From assembly GCA_013397695.1 (NCBI GenBank), contig VYZI01000238.1, forward strand, positions 248,001 to 312,000: a stretch of DNA of 64,000 nt. Direction: 5' to 3'. Source of the stretch: Centropus unirufus (Eukaryota > Chordata > Aves > Cuculiformes > Centropidae). The notes beneath the pieces were generated by a model. That model worked only from the letters and a program-made list of their open reading frames with translations, was not told where the DNA came from and did no database searches. This document shows, piece by piece, positions 48,801-57,734 of this stretch. The number at the start of each line of letters is the position of its first letter. Within the stretch, counting starts at the first letter, position 1. The position numbers were made by a program, and so were the translations under genes.

Positions 48801-51800
48801 TATATTTGCTATTTTGCAGTGCTTTTACACACATTCAGAGCAATCAGGAGAGAGCCAAATACGTATATAGTTGTTTTACGTCAAGGACATCTCAGCGGGT
48901 AGGATAGTTACACAACCTGTTTCTGACAACAACAAACTCTTAAGTCATTCAGTGTAACACGCAACCTTTCGCTGCTATTGCATCTTAAAGGTGAATTCTT
49001 CATCACAAATGCTGGCAAAACCATTAAAAGGAGAAACAGTTATCAAGTAGAACTGCTTTACTTTATGAAGCAGAATATTCCAGATCAGACCCAAAGTCTT
49101 TTCTTCCTGGAGCCCTTCTGAAGAGACGAAGGTAGTGCCAAGAAATCCAGGGAGCATCTGTGAGGCTCCTGTACGACCACAACAGACACTGTTCACAGAG
49201 CCATCCACCACCCCATGGTGGACTTGTCACCACGGTAAAACATGGCCAATCTCACTACTTCTGATGAATCAAGAGAAAAAGCTGAGCGACAGAAACTGAA
49301 TATCAGGTTTTCCAGAATTAGTCCTGCTCATCATAAAGAAAAAAAAAACAAGCTAGAGTATGAATCTTTTCCCTGCAATCCTTAAATTTGAGAATGATCA
49401 TTCATACAGTTACAAAGTCTTCTGTGTAGTTTTACCTCTTCAAACTCTATTAAAACACACTTTAAATTGTTCCAATCCTGTAACAAGCTTGTGTTTCAGG
49501 AAAAGGCACACAATCTTCAGGCAATATACACAGCGACTACCAATTAACACATAAAACAGTTGAACAATACCTTCTACTGGACACTCAAATGGTTTTGTAC
49601 CAAGGTGAGTTATACTGTGGCCTTTTAAGTGTTCTGCTCTCGTGAAGGACTTCCCACAGCCTTCTACTGGGCACATAAACCTCCTGTCATCTTCGTGTTT
49701 CCTACAAGGGAGGGAAATTGCCATTGGCATCATTAAATCCACAGCTGCTTAAGTACTGGAAGAAAAACAGACAGCAAGTTACTTAGGACAGTATAAACAG
49801 AAAAGGCTACCTTTTATGTCTCAGCAGCTTGGACATACTGGTGAAAGACCAGCCACAACCTTCAAAGTCGCAGAGAAAAGGCCTTTCACCTTAAGCAAAG
49901 AAAAGTTACATTAATCATCTAATATGGAAATACACATTGCTACTAGAACATCTCAAAAGCTGCAAAAATTGAATTAATTTAAGGCAAAAAGACTCAAGCA
50001 CTCTCTCCTGCAATTCACTCTGGAGCACTGTGTTGCCCCTTCCCCACTGCACAATCTGAGTCTTCTTTAACTCAAAGCCATGGCATCTTTCCCTGTGCAA
50101 CAGGGAGCCTAGACAATTAATCCATTGCATTAATCTGAGCTAATCTGGATTTCAGCTTAGCTGTGGTCCTTGCAAGTTATCTTCTTGCAGTTTCAACCCT
50201 TGTTATTTTGACCAAGATTAGAACTTACACAATGTTGTCAATGTCTATGAATTTAGGAAGAGAGTGGCGATAGTTTTTCTAGAGCCACAAGTTTGAATTT
50301 GGCAAAACCATCCAGTTGGCTCGTACTCCCCAAAAGGCCAAGAATCAAACATTTGCACTGATTCCAAATACCTCATTTCCCCCTTTCTCCCTTCATGACT
50401 TTCAGTTATTCCAGCAGACTCAAGTCCACTCTCTACATATTATCTCCCATGTGCTTCCCCGGGTACAAACCACCCTCATGAATACCTGTGTGACTCCTCA
50501 TGTGGATTTTCAGTCGGCAGGCTTTGTCATACTGCTTGTTACAGCCAGGAAACGAACAGGAAAACTGCTCTTGCTCCCTAAAGTGGGCTCTATTGTGGGA
50601 GAACAATGCACTCACTGTGATAAATGTTCTTTCACAGCCTGGGAAGAGAAGGGAAACAGCCCATCAGCTTGATATGAAACTGAATCAGGAAAAATGTGGT
50701 CTTTCCTCCCTCAAAATTTTCAGTGACGGACCTTCACAGAACCACTAAGGCTGGAAAAGTCCTCTAAGACCACTAAGTCCAACCATCAGCCCATGACCAT
50801 CATGCCTACTAAACCATGTCCCAAAGTGTCAAGTCTGCACGCTCTTTGAACGCCTTCAAGGATGAAGACCTCACCACTGCCCTGGGCAGCCAGGTCAATG
50901 CTTCACCACCCTTTCAGTAAAGAAATTTTTTCCTCATATCCAATCTAAACTTCCCCTGGCACAACTTTAGGCTATTTCTTCTTGCCCTATCACTTGTTAC
51001 TTGGGAGAAGAGGCCAGCAGCCATCTCGCTAAACCCTTCTTTCAGCTACTTGTAGAGAGCACTAGGGTCTCCTCAGAGCATCGTTTTCCACAGATTAAAT
51101 AACCCCAGTTTCCTCTGCCACTCCTCATAGCACCTGTACTCCAAACCCTTCATCAGCTCCACTGCTCTCCTCTGGTCGCACTCCAGCAACCCAATGTCCT
51201 TCTTGTAGTGATGTGCCTGAAAGCGAACACAGGATTTGAGGTGTGGCCTCACTAGCGCAGAGTACAAGGGCACAATCCCTTTCCTAGTCCTGCTGGCCAC
51301 ACCATTTCTGATACAAGCCAGGAGGTTGTTGGTTTTCTTGCCCACCTAGGAACGCTGCTGGCTCTCATTCAGTTGACTGTTAAGTAAAACCCCCAGGTCC
51401 TTTTCCAACAGGCAGCCCTACAGCCACTCTTCCCCAAGCCTGCAGCATTGCATGGGTTTACTGATGAATGACCAGCCACAATCGTAATCCTTTTTTATCC
51501 TTTTCCCCAGATACTACACCCTGGCATGCAGAAAAACCAAACAGTGCAATCCTAAACTACATTACTCCCAGAGATTATTTAGCTAAGGTAGGCTATCAAA
51601 ACATGTACAGCCCGGTTTAAGGCACAGCACTGATGACTTGTGCTGTGCCTTAAGGCGTTACACCACCACATGCAAGATGACCACTGGCACCCTCCAGCTC
51701 CCAAATAACTGAAGTGGCCTGGAGCTGAAAATGCCAGCAAATAAGTTCTCCAAGACTCGTTTTGGAGTTTTAGAAAGTAAGCATCCTTTATCAGGACGGT

Positions 51801-53558
51801 GCAACATGAGGGAGTGAGCTCCCTCAATCATGTGCAACAAGGCTGGGGACAGAATGTATTTCCCACTGACACCTATACGTAAAAACGTTCCCAGAAATCT
51901 TATGCAGATTCTATTAACTTTCCAAAGGGTAATTTTAATGTTATCAGGAAACTTGACAACAGTCAAAACCCTTACTAATTTGGGGCTGGCTCCAGCTCTC
52001 TGCTTGCCCTTGCCTTTGAGATAAGCACACTCCAAACGGAGGTCATTACAGAAGACACATCTGTTCAGCACAGCCCATATTTCACACAAGACTGTTATCA
52101 AAGGCTGAACAGCGCCTGGAAAAAACACTGTTTGAAAGAAAACACGCTATCAGAAGGCTATTCTGCCTAACTTTCGAAGAACACAATTACTTCGATGAAA
52201 TTTTAAATAAAATATGCCACTGCTTGTTACAGTAACTACTTCAAGAAGTGGATTTCCGTGGCGAAGTCTCAAGCTTGCCCCAGGCCGAAGCACCCTCCCG
52301 ATGAACCCCAACACCCGAATGCCTTCCTCAAAACGCCGGGAACTCCCGGTAGTTAACCTCACAAACAGCGGTTGCGATTCCTCGCGGGGGAAACAGCGGG
52401 GAGGCAAACCGAGCCGAGCTGCAGCACGGGCTCCGCGGAGGGCGACGCCCTCGCACGGCAGGGCCCGTCCTTACCGGGGAAGTCGCAGCGGTAGGGCCGC
52501 TCGGGCTCCAGGTGGCTGCGGCGCCGGTGGGCGGCGAGGCGGGCGGCGCTGGGGAAGCGCTGCCCGCACGCCTCGCACTTGTGCGCCGCCTCCTGCTCGT
52601 GGGCGCGGCTGTGGGCGCGCAGGTTGTAGACGGTGGTGAAGCGCTTGGCGCAGCCCGGCGCGGCGCAGGCGAAAGGCCTGAGCTTGTCGTGGGAGTGCAG
52701 GTGCCGCCGCAGCTTGTACGCCGTGGCGAACGACCAGGCGCAGCCGGGCACCGGGCAGCTGAACGGCCGCGCCGCCCCCGCCGCCGGCCCGCGCCCGTCC
52801 TCCCCGCTGTGCGCCGACAGCCGGTGCAGCCGCAGCTGCTGCTTGCGGGGAAAGGCCTCCCCGCAGCGCGGCTCCGGGCACGGGAAGGCGGGCGGGGAGC
52901 GCGGCCGCGGCTCGGCGGGAGGAGGAGGAGGAGGAGGAGCGGGCGGCGGGGCGCGCGGCGCGGAGCCCCCGGGCTGCTCGGCGCCCGCGGTTTGCTCGGC
53001 TCCCCCGGGCTGCTCGGATCCCCCGGTTTGCTCGGCGCCCCCGGGCTGCTCGGAGCCCGGCCCCAGCGTGAGGACGCCGTTCTCGATGCGCACCACCAGG
53101 CTCTGGTTGTTGATGGTGATGGTCCCCGAGAAGGAGCCATCGTCCGCTCCGGCATCGGGGGGCGGAGGAGGAGGCGGCGCGGCGCCCGGGGCCTCCGCGG
53201 GCGGCTCGGCGGGCGGCGGGACGGGCTGGGCGCGCCCCGCTTCGGCCTCGGCGCCGCCGCGCACCACGTTGAGGACGAGCAGGACGCCGTCGTTGTCGGG
53301 CGCGGGCCCCGGCGGCGGCGCGGGCGCCGGGCTAGCGCCGGGCTCCGGCTTCTCCTCCACCAGCAGCACCGGGAAGCTCACGTAGAGGCCCGACGCGGCG
53401 GTGCTGGCGGTAGAGGAGGAGGAGGCGGCGGAGGCCGCCGGGTCCCAGTCGGGCGGCGGCGGCGGGCGGCACGGGGCTGCGGGCGGCGCGGCGGGGCCGC
53501 CATGTTGGGCGCCGGGCCGGGCCCGGGCCGCCTCCGCGGGCAGCCCCTGCGTTTCCAT
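42721..53558 (-). CDS. ZXDC: Zinc finger protein ZXDC (complete, 10 coding exons)
   Basis: ZXDC is a nuclear C2H2 protein that forms complexes with itself and ZXDA and works with CIITA to activate MHC class II genes (known biology). Joined exons in order of transcription: 53558-52475, 50638-50486, 49889-49811, 49701-49571, 48701-48531, 47991-47306, 46594-46513, 44744-44572, 43947-43846, 42807-42721: 2748 nt, 915 residues, phases all consistent; human is 858. Residues 1-220 are Pro/Ala/Gly-rich; ten tandem fingers run from C227 to about residue 537; then a Ser/Thr/Leu-rich activation region with LTPSSELTSPGQSDL and LDDVQTV; a basic segment TDYRAIQLAKKRKQ; and the conserved end GSTINLQDLE (human GSTINLQDLQ). 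The start ATG has A at -3 and G at +4. ZXDA/ZXDB, single-exon X-linked retrocopies in mammals, are excluded by the introns and by synteny. Confidence 0.97.
43846..43947 (-). CDS. ZXDC: ZXDC coding exon 9
   Basis: Residues 854-887, a Ser-rich acidic start then LTVDLPVHILQ, matching human LTVDLPVYVLQ. Acceptor ATTCACAG, donor CAG|GTACAA; both boundaries in phase 0. Confidence 0.95.
44572..44744 (-). CDS. ZXDC: ZXDC coding exon 8
   Basis: Residues 796-853, a Lys/Ser-rich start then VLPNGGLTIRDPATGAQYVQ and IQLLQ. The human counterpart contains GVQVQLVQ. Acceptor TTGTTCAG, donor CAG|GTAAGA. Confidence 0.9.
44745..46512 (-). other. ZXDC: ZXDC intron 7
   Basis: 1.8 kb with no recognised exon or well-preserved repeat; short T runs only. 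The frame is continuous across it. Confidence 0.8.
46513..46594 (-). CDS. ZXDC: ZXDC coding exon 7
   Basis: Residues 769-796, ESSGSARTDYRAIQLAKKRK, near-identical to human GGSARTDYRAIQLAKEKK; a probable nuclear localisation or DNA-contact basic patch. Acceptor TTACTAG, donor CACAG|GTGAGA. Confidence 0.96.
47306..47991 (-). CDS. ZXDC: ZXDC coding exon 6 (activation region)
   Basis: Residues 540-768. Ser/Thr/Leu-rich with LTPSSELTSPGQSDLSNIDL, LNSGILTIDV-like NSGIVTIDVAS, LGGNLPGSNSSL and LDDVQTVNAEAL, all recognisable from human ZXDC. Acceptor TCTTTCAG, donor TTTTTG|GTATGC; ends in phase 0. Confidence 0.97.
48531..48701 (-). CDS. ZXDC: ZXDC coding exon 5 (finger 9 end and finger 10)
   Basis: Residues 483-540: CCAKFSARSSLYIHSKKH completes finger 9 and CPVSSCNKLFTSKHSMKTHM forms finger 10. 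Acceptor TTCTTGCAG, donor CCCAG|GTAAAG. Confidence 0.97.
49571..49701 (-). CDS. ZXDC: ZXDC coding exon 4 (finger 8)
   Basis: Residues 439-483: CPVEGCGKSFTRAEHLKGHS then ITHLGTKPFECPVEG, identical in most positions to human. Acceptor CCTTGTAG, donor AGAAG|GTATTG. Confidence 0.97.
49811..49889 (-). CDS. ZXDC: ZXDC coding exon 3 (finger 7)
   Basis: Residues 413-439: GERPFLCDFEGCGWSFTSMS then KLLRHKR. Acceptor TGCTTAAG, donor AAAAG|GTAGCC. Confidence 0.96.
50486..50638 (-). CDS. ZXDC: ZXDC coding exon 2 (finger 5 end and finger 6)
   Basis: Residues 362-413: CERTFITVSALFSHNRAHFR completes finger 5 and CSFPGCNKQYDKACRLKIHM forms finger 6. Acceptor CTTCCCAG, donor CACAG|GTATTC. Confidence 0.97.
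50639..52474 (-). other. ZXDC: ZXDC intron 1
   Basis: 1.8 kb holding a CR1 copy (50733-51475) and otherwise unique AT-rich DNA. A 156-codon minus-strand ORF at 51658-52128 has no recognisable family and is treated as chance. Confidence 0.85.
50733..51475 (-). mobile_element. CR1 LINE, 3' part, in ZXDC intron 1
   Basis: The plus strand reads the antisense CR1 3' region: CTGGAAAAGTCCTCTAAGAC, CACTTGTTACTTGGGAGAAG, TGTGGCCTCACTAGCGCAGA. The minus strand encodes a reverse-transcriptase C-terminal remnant with YSALVRPHLKSCVRFQAHHY and QRRAVELMKGLEYRCYEE, the standard avian CR1 ORF2 end. It is 5'-truncated with broken frames, so inactive. It has the same orientation as ZXDC. Confidence 0.94.
52475..53558 (-). 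CDS. ZXDC: ZXDC coding exon 1 (N-terminus, fingers 1-4 and start of 5)
   Basis: Residues 1-361 plus one base. Starts METQGLPAEAARARPG. A Pro/Ala/Gly-rich region contains FLVLLEVPHG-like VLLVLNVVRGG (about 92-102), the conserved TITINNQSLVVRIENGVLTL (147-166) matching human VTISSQDLLVRLDRGVLAL, and a hexapeptide repeat (170-199). Then finger 1 from C227, finger 2 from C268, finger 3 from C298 (DKLRPF...FTTVYNLRAH) and finger 4 from C328. The donor CCCCG|GTAAGG splits finger 5. GC content is very high, so long frames on the opposite strand are shadows. Confidence 0.96.
52962..53051 (-). repeat. ZXDC: Coding 18-bp tandem repeat in ZXDC exon 1
   Basis: Five in-frame copies encode EQPGGA, EQTGGS, EQPGGA, EQTAGA and EQPGGS (residues 170-199). 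Position 3 alternates Pro/Thr, which suggests the array grew by duplicating a 36-bp double unit. The human protein has no such array at this site as far as I remember. Confidence 0.9.
53496..53507 (-). promoter_or_regulatory. ZXDC: YY1-like motif inside ZXDC exon 1
   Basis: On the minus strand CAACATGGCGGC matches the YY1 consensus AANATGGCGGC. YY1 sites commonly lie just downstream of starts of TATA-less CpG promoters. Here it also forms an out-of-frame ATG 50 nt after the ZXDC start. Confidence 0.45.
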
Positions 53559-53775
53559 CTTGGGGGTCCCTGTAGCAGCGGCTGAAACCGGAGCCGCGGG
53601 GCGGGGCCGGCGCGGGCCGGCGAGGAAACGCGGAGCCTGGCGCCTCGGAGCGGACGCGGCGCGGGAGGCGCCCGGGAAACCCGGAGCGCGGAGTTCTGGA
53701 CGGGGCTCCCGCGGGCGGGTGGGGCTGCCCGGGTGTGTGGGCGGCCTCGCCGCTGGGAAATCACGGCGGGAGCGG

Positions 53776-54140
53776 GGTTGAAAGGGACGCACCAAGATCA
53801 TCGAGTCCAGCTCCTGGCCCTGAATAGGAGTAGCCCCAAGGGCCACGCCATGAGTACAAACGCGTGGACGTTATCAGGCTCGGAGCCACGAGGAGCTGGC
53901 CCAGTGCTCCACCACCCTCTGGGGAAAGCAGCTTTCCCTAATATTCAACCCAAACTTCCCCTGGAATATCTTCCTGCCATCCCCTCTGGTCCTGTCTCTG
54001 CTCGCCCGAGAGGAGAGCAGCTCCTCCTCCCCCTGTGAGGAAGCACTAAACCGATAAGCTCTCCTCCCTCAGCCTCCTCCCTGCTGAAGGCCAAGTGACT
54101 TTATCCGCTTCCCCTCTGCTCCCTGAAGGCTCGAGCCCAG
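53776..54140 (-). mobile_element. CR1 LINE 3' fragment abutting the ZXDC promoter
   Basis: The plus strand shows TTGAAAGGGACGCACCAAGA, TCATCGAGTCCAGCTCCTGG, GTGCTCCACCACCCTCTGGG and TCCCCTCTGGTCCTGTCTCT, typical of another avian CR1 subfamily in antisense. Diverged and truncated. It begins about 220 bp upstream of the ZXDC ATG. Confidence 0.85.
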
Positions 54141-54582
54141 CCAGGCTCTCACGGGGCAGTCATACACTGGGCAAGCTGCCACACAGCAGCTTTTCTACCT
54201 TCAATTCCACTCGATAGTGGCATACCAGGAATTATTTCAGTGTTTGGGGATTATCCTGATATCTGCTTATTCCTCTTAATGGCAAGGGAGAAACTGTGCC
54301 AGAGCAGAGAATTCTAAGCATGCACCCACAGCTGGCGAGCTGCAATATGTAAATAATTTAGCAAAATATCCTGTGATCCTTCAGTGGAAACGGAATTATG
54401 AACCAGCCTTGAGCAGCATGAATGGCCAGTTGAGAGCATGGCTCTGCCCATCCATCGCCCAGGACAGACTCGCAGAGAAAGTGGACCTGAATGAAGGAGG
54501 GCGATGAGGAGCGCTGTGGTGCTGCAGCAAGGAGAGGGGGCTGCGAAGGAGGAAGGGGAAAGCGGCAAAACCAGATAGAAAG

Positions 54583-54641
54583 ATAGTGAGATTGGAAAAA
54601 AATAGTGAGATTGGAAAAAAATATTGAGATTGGAAAAAATG
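54583..54641. repeat. 19-bp tandem repeat, three copies
   Basis: Three copies of ATAGTGAGATTGGAAAAAA (the third reads ATATTGAG) start at 54583, 54602 and 54621. Simple tandem array in intergenic DNA, with no gene connection. Confidence 0.9.
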
Positions 54642-57039
54642 CTTTCCAAAAAAACCTCAAAACAACCCTAAAATAACCCCAACCACGCCTTACAAATTCA
54701 GCATTTATGTATTAGCATAAACCAGTTTTTTTTTCATCCTTAGGCAAATCTTTCTTTGAGAGTGTTCAGCTGCTTTTTAGCTCCAGTACGTAAGGGGAAA
54801 ATTTCCTATGTTGGGTGTGGAAATATCACCGGTCCCAGCAGATGGTGCTGTGATTCTTCCACTAGGCATTTTTTTTTCTGCTTTTCCCTGATCAGTTCGG
54901 CATCACCACTCCAGCAGCAAGGATGAAGATGCTGGCCAGGCACCCACAGCTCCAGGAAAGCTGGTACTTCTTGCCACAGAGCTGTTGGTACACCCAGAGC
55001 TGCACTGTGCGCCTTAACAGCCTTCTGTGCAGAGACTGAGGTTCCCAGGTGCTCGAGTTCAGCCTCCCCTGAAATCTCCCTTACCCCACTGCTGAATGTC
55101 ACTGCGTGTAGGTTATTCCTGTTCATGGCTGCCCCTAGCCATGCAGATCTCTGTGGAAGTCTTTGCAGTACCTTCTTTCATTTATCTAGGAAAAGAAAGG
55201 TCTACCCAAGAGAAAAACCTCAAAGGAAAAAAAAAAACAAGCAACAAATCCCTTAGGTTTTCAACAGCCTGGAGAGATTCACTAAGACCCTAACTAGGAG
55301 AACTAACAGCTTTCTCCTGTCAGAAGCTTTATACCTTTAAAAACCAACTTGGTTACAGACATAACAAGTGTCCTGCACAAATTATCCTTTGTCACCAAGC
55401 TCTTGCGTCTATCTGCAAACAGGCATAAGCTTTTTGGGACAATTGCCTGCATTTTGAGGAAAGCATTAAAGTACTAGGATTCCTAGGAAGGCTGCTTCAG
55501 CCTGTGGCAAGCTTGAGACTTCATTACAGAAATCTACTGCCTCTAAATCCACTGTCTGGATATGTTGCAGTGCCTAGAAATGTGTGATTGGTTGTGATTG
55601 GGTTTGTCCAGCAATGAGGTCAGCTACCTAAGTGTGACATCGCATCCTCAGAGAACAATGGCCAATTCACAGTCCTAGCTTCTCCACAAATGAGCAGAAA
55701 ACAGATGAAATGAGGCTCAGCAGAGCTCAGAAAGGGAATCTTCACACCGTTTATGGTTTCTGTATGCTAGAAATCACTTGCTATTTCATCGTGGGTGGTA
55801 ACAGGTTACTGTGACCCTGTGACATCCTAAAGGTATTGCAAACCTCATTCACATTTCTTAAGTGCTTGAAATATACAGTTAAAAGATGAAAGGAAATTTA
55901 AACATACATACCTATGTACACTTCATCATTAAAATAAACAGTGAGTAGTCATAAATGACCAATTGCTCATCAGTTCACTGCTTTTCTGTAACCCATTCTG
56001 CCTTATTCGTGCTAGCTAGTCAACAGTCAAAACTTCATATTATGAACTTCCGCTAGTAGCTATTGAATTATTTTCATACATTCCAGTTCAATGTCGGTGG
56101 ATAAGCAGTCCAGAGTTAGAAACTTAAGGACTTGAGTAGCAATGAACACCGATATAGCAAGGCTATGTTCCCTGGTGAGTAAAATAATACTAAACAATAC
56201 AGGGATGAAGCATTCATAATAACCATGTTCAATATTTTGTCCTTGGTAGATTTTCAACTCAGAATTAAGATGAATCTATGGAGCAGCTCTACATTCCTTA
56301 GCACAAAAAAGCTAAGAAAAAGTATTTTCTAGTTGTTCCTCTTCACAAAACGGTACCTTAATGCATTTAGGTTATGAAGACTTAAGAGTGGTTTTGTACA
56401 ACACCAAGGCAGTAACTTTGGACCCAGTCCAGTGTGGTTATTAATAATAGGTAATGCATAACATATGCCAAAGCAAGGGCTGTCAAATCTGGCTGACAAC
56501 TACTCACATCTCAATCGTATCACTTGGCAACGTGGGGTTTTTTTTTCCATAACATAAAGCAATTCCCATCAACTGCAGATTGCACTTCACAGAAGGCTCA
56601 GTCACAAGCAGATGCCAGGTTTTCACAATTCATCTGGAGACATTACGGTATTCGAACAGAGTAAAGAACTGATTTGTGATGCAAAGTAAATAGTGTCCTT
56701 TACTTGGCCCTAGAGGCAACAGAGAATTAAAGAATATGCTCACCTAGCAAATACCATAGGGTCGTAGCAGTTGTATAGTTTAAGACCCCCAGGTCCTGAG
56801 GACTGGAGCTCCTCAGACTTCATCTGCAGCAGCTAATGCTGGTTTGCCTGGGTAACCACTTTCCCTTCCAAGGGGTAACAGATACAGCGTCAAGGAGACT
56901 GAGTGACAGACCAGATGAAGTCCAGTATGACGTGCTCACTGGGGGAAGGGCCTGCTGATGCTCTGTGTTCATATCTGAGTGAGGTCCATATGCAAGGGCC
57001 GTGCTTGGCATGGAACATCAAAGCTAAGAATTATTTTTG

Positions 57040-57115
57040 TACACACACAAATATAGATGTGTATATAAGATATGTTTGTGTAAATACATATGTATGTATC
57101 TGTCAATATGTGTGT
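57040..57115. repeat. TG/TA/CA-rich simple sequence
   Basis: Imperfect ACACACA, ATGTGTATA, TACATATGTATGTA and TGTGTGTG runs. Microsatellite-like, no gene. Confidence 0.5.
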
Positions 57116-57322
57116 GCGCAGGGCATTCAAAGTAAGCCTCAACTTTTGGTTCAGCATCGCAGCCGATCAGAACAAAGTACTTCAGTGAATTACTGTCAAC
57201 ACAAATATAATATTAGGTTCAGGTGCAAAATATAAGGTTTCTTTCCATTGCATCTAGACACACTGGGTTGTATGCCTTCCTAATGCTTTCTAGAAAGATG
57301 CAGGGAGATTTGGAGTTTTCCA

Positions 57323-57593
57323 TTTAATTTTCAGGGTCAAAATTCCAGTTCCTTTCCTTACAATTAATACTTTCTTATTGCAAACATTGTTCCAAATAGG
57401 AAAAGATTGTTCCTGACGTCAGTGGGACCTGTCACAGACACAAGGTTTGCCCCATTAACAAGTTAAATGGGGAAAAAAAAGAACTTACATAGAAGAGATA
57501 TTTGCAAGGCTTTTATCATTTGGCCAGAGAGCAAAATAACAAGGAAGCAATTTGAACTGTATCTGCAAGGACAACATTGCACTTGGAATACCC
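57323..57593 (-). other. UROC1: UROC1 3' UTR with candidate poly(A) signal
   Basis: On the minus strand the first signal-like hexamer I find after the stop is ATTAAA (plus-strand TTTAAT at 57323-57328), about 265 nt downstream. The 3' end is inferred. Confidence 0.4.
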
Positions 57594-57734
57594 CTAATGT
57601 TTCACAGCTTGCTCCAAGACGTTCTCATCCACCACCTTGTGAGGGAGAGTCACCTTCAAGGTGGCATTCTCTTTCATTGCTCGGCAGATTGTTTCATAAG
57701 CGTAGTCATTGCCCGCCCAGCAGCGTCTGGCAAC
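57594..57734 (-). CDS. UROC1: UROC1 last coding exon
   Basis: 46 residues plus TAG; starts VARRCWAGNDYAYETICRAM and ends VLEQAVKH. Acceptor TCTGACAG; enters in phase 0. Confidence 0.95.
   Translation of the reverse strand, partial: VARRCWAGNDYAYETICRAMKENATLKVTLPHKVVDENVLEQAVKH

Larger units (their letters stand above)
52380..53775 (-). promoter_or_regulatory. ZXDC: ZXDC CpG island and TATA-less promoter
   Basis: The most CpG-dense block of the window spans exon 1 and about 200 bp upstream of the ATG. No TATA or CCAAT box is seen upstream of 53558. The island ends abruptly where a CR1 copy begins at about 53776, so the core promoter must be short. Confidence 0.7.
54142..57320. other. ZXDC-UROC1 intergenic region
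   Basis: 3.2 kb between the ZXDC promoter-side CR1 and the UROC1 3' end. It holds the 19-bp array and a TG/TA-rich simple stretch at about 57040-57115. I recognise no exon here on either strand. Confidence 0.65.

Noticed and set aside
51073..51345. 90-codon minus-strand ORF with reverse-transcriptase similarity
   Set aside because: It is the decayed C-terminal end of CR1 ORF2, part of the repeat, not a host gene.
51658..52128. 156-codon minus-strand ORF in ZXDC intron 1
   Set aside because: No family recognised and the ZXDC frame joins without it; probably chance.
52512..53585. 357-codon and other plus-strand ORFs opposite ZXDC exon 1
   Set aside because: Low-complexity Gly/Arg/Ala shadows of the GC-rich ZXDC exon, whose minus-strand frame encodes real zinc fingers.
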